From positions 218,630 to 282,629 of the forward strand of contig NZ_BDBB01000005.1 in the NCBI RefSeq assembly GCF_001612765.1: a DNA stretch of 64,000 nt. The letters run 5' to 3'. Positions 63,043 to 64,000 of this stretch are shown piece after piece (within the stretch, counting starts at the first letter, position 1; each line of letters starts with the position of its first letter). Under the pieces are notes generated by a model that was not told the origin of the DNA, searched no databases, and was given only the letters and a program-made list of their open reading frames with translations. A program made the position numbers and the translations under genes. Source of the stretch: Nocardia arthritidis NBRC 100137. Its GTDB lineage: Bacteria > Actinomycetota > Actinomycetes > Mycobacteriales > Mycobacteriaceae.

Positions 63043-64000
63043 CTACATCAATGAGATGTCCGACACATCGGATGCATAGTGATGCGTATCCGCCATGGCC
63101 GATTCCGGCAGCAAAGCACTCGAGAGGCCGCCGCTCGAGGCCAGTGTCAGCGCGGAGTGATCGTAGGTGTGCTCGGCGATCGGGAAACCGGAATCGGACG
63201 GGTGGTCCACCGTGAGCGGCGCCGAGATGCCGTGCGGCTTCGGCTCGATCACCTGCGGCTTGATCGGCGCCTGGGTGGGCGCGGGAGCGTTGAAGGTCGG
63301 CGCCGGAGTGTGCGGCTCGACGGTGGGGGCGTGCGCGGGGGCGCTGTAGGTCGGCTGGTCCGGCGCGGTGTAGGTGGGCTGGTCGGGGGCCGTATACGTG
63401 GGCTGCGACGGCCTGCTCACGGTCGGCATGTCGTTGGTCGGCAGGTCGTTGGTCGGCTGGGTGCTGTGCGAGGTGCCGCCGGCGCTGGGGCGGCCGGTGC
63501 CGCCGCCCGGTGTCGTCACGTCGTCGTCCGGGGTGGTCGGGGCATGCGTCGGCGCCGGGGTCTGGGTCACCGTCGCGCCCGGGGTCTTGGTACCCGGCCC
63601 GTCCGGCGCGGTGGTGATGCCACCGTGCGGCATCGTGGTGGCGCCGGGGAGTTTCGTGACGTCGGCATCCGGCGTCTTCGGCGCGGACGGGACGGTCACA
63701 TCGCCCGGAACGCTCGGCGACGGCGTGGTCTTCACGATCGTCGTCGGAAGCGTCACCGTCGACGCGGGCGGCTGCGTCGGATGAGTCGGATGCGGGTCGG
63801 CCACCGGGGCCGGCTTCACCACCGGCGTCGGCCGCACCGCGTCGAACAGCGCGGGGACGGCCGCCGCCGGAGCGGTCAGCACGGAGGGCCCTTCCGGCGC
63901 GGCGAGCACATTCGCGATCGGGGTCGAGGCGACATCGGGCTGGATCGTGGTCTGCAGCGGGGTGGCCGCGACGACCGGAGCGGCGGCGACCGCGGCGGGC
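63043..64000 (-). CDS. C-terminal part of a Pro/Thr-rich protein, N-terminus beyond window
   Basis: The frame is open from the right edge to a stop at 63043. The visible 318 or so residues are rich in Pro, Thr and Ala (TPAPTHAPTTPDDDVTTPGG). They include three tandem units of PDQPTYTA type and a conserved-looking end (PIAEHTYDHSALTLASSGGL, SDVSDISLM). The upstream neighbour of a dynamin-like gene in nocardiae is often an Hsp70-like protein with such a tail, so this is probably its C-terminus, but no ATPase domain is visible here. Confidence 0.65.
   Translation of the reverse strand, partial: PAAVAAAPVVAATPLQTTIQPDVASTPIANVLAAPEGPSVLTAPAAAVPALFDAVRPTPVVKPAPVADPHPTHPTQPPASTVTLPTTIVKTTPSPSVPGDVTVPSAPKTPDADVTKLPGATTMPHGGITTAPDGPGTKTPGATVTQTPAPTHAPTTPDDDVTTPGGGTGRPSAGGTSHSTQPTNDLPTNDMPTVSRPSQPTYTAPDQPTYTAPDQPTYSAPAHAPTVEPHTPAPTFNAPAPTQAPIKPQVIEPKPHGISAPLTVDHPSDSGFPIAEHTYDHSALTLASSGGLSSALLPESAMADTHHYASDVSDISLM

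Noticed and set aside
1..64000. tRNA, rRNA, transposase, integrase or prophage genes
   Set aside because: None could be recognised on either strand.

Overview
The window is high-GC actinobacterial DNA from a mycolic-acid producer, most likely Nocardia or a close relative. GTG and TTG starts are frequent, there are many TetR-type regulators and surface-directed Hsp70/dynamin-like proteins, and the gene order follows the Mycobacterium tuberculosis block from about Rv2357c to Rv2402. That order (recalled, not searched) is glyS - smtB - zur - uppS - recO - amiA2 - era - CDA-like - CorC-like - ybeY - phoH - rsmE - dnaJ2 - hrcA - hemW - sirA - cysH - sirohydrochlorin chelatase - cysA/W/T/subI - two small membrane genes - GH15 trehalase. 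Lineage-specific cassettes are inserted between the conserved genes.

Layout. 1-2.0 kb: end of a PapA-like acyltransferase, a TenA-like protein and a DUF1707 protein. 2.0-4.4 kb: glyS divergent from the smtB-zur metal-sensing pair. 4.5-7.6 kb: a lipoprotein and a membrane protein divergent from a TetR gene that appears leaderless. 7.7-14.5 kb: a YbjN-like protein, uppS, a small HTH protein, recO, two small membrane proteins, a hydrolase-TetR operon with a strong palindromic operator, and an amidase. 14.7-15.7 kb: a gene that looks decayed at its 5' end. 15.7-20.1 kb: the tightly overlapping phoH-ybeY-corC-cda-era operon. 20.2-25.6 kb: LysR/MFS pair, then hrcA-dnaJ2-rsmE. 25.7-30.5 kb: a broken alpha/beta hydrolase, an intact one, an AraC regulator, a small protein, hemW and a SnoaL-like protein.

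30.7-36.6 kb is the assimilatory sulfate reduction operon: sulfite reductase, APS reductase, ATP sulfurylase CysD/CysN and sirohydrochlorin chelatase. It is preceded by a leaderless poly-cysteine leader peptide and a hairpin, which together form a probable cysteine-responsive attenuator. The matching sulfate importer (subI-cysT-cysW-cysA) lies on the other strand at 50.6-54.4 kb. Between the two is an accessory stretch: TetR/MFS/SGNH, WYL regulator/glyoxalase, HAD phosphatase, two paralogous Hsp70-like genes, an SDR, and a ferredoxin-reductase/AurF-type diiron oxygenase pair. 54.9-57.4 kb has a 25-residue membrane peptide gene coupled by one overlapping base to its upstream neighbour, and a GH15 trehalase.

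57.9-61.1 kb holds the most unusual locus: a visibly lower-GC island encoding a lactococcin-972-type secreted peptide with two cysteines, a 677-residue multi-spanning membrane protein of the type that accompanies these bacteriocins, and its ABC ATPase. It ends at a perfect 17-bp inverted repeat that includes the stop codon of the next gene, a dynamin-like GTPase with a non-canonical P-loop. A Pro/Thr-rich protein runs off the right edge.

No tRNA, rRNA, CRISPR array, transposase or integrase was seen.
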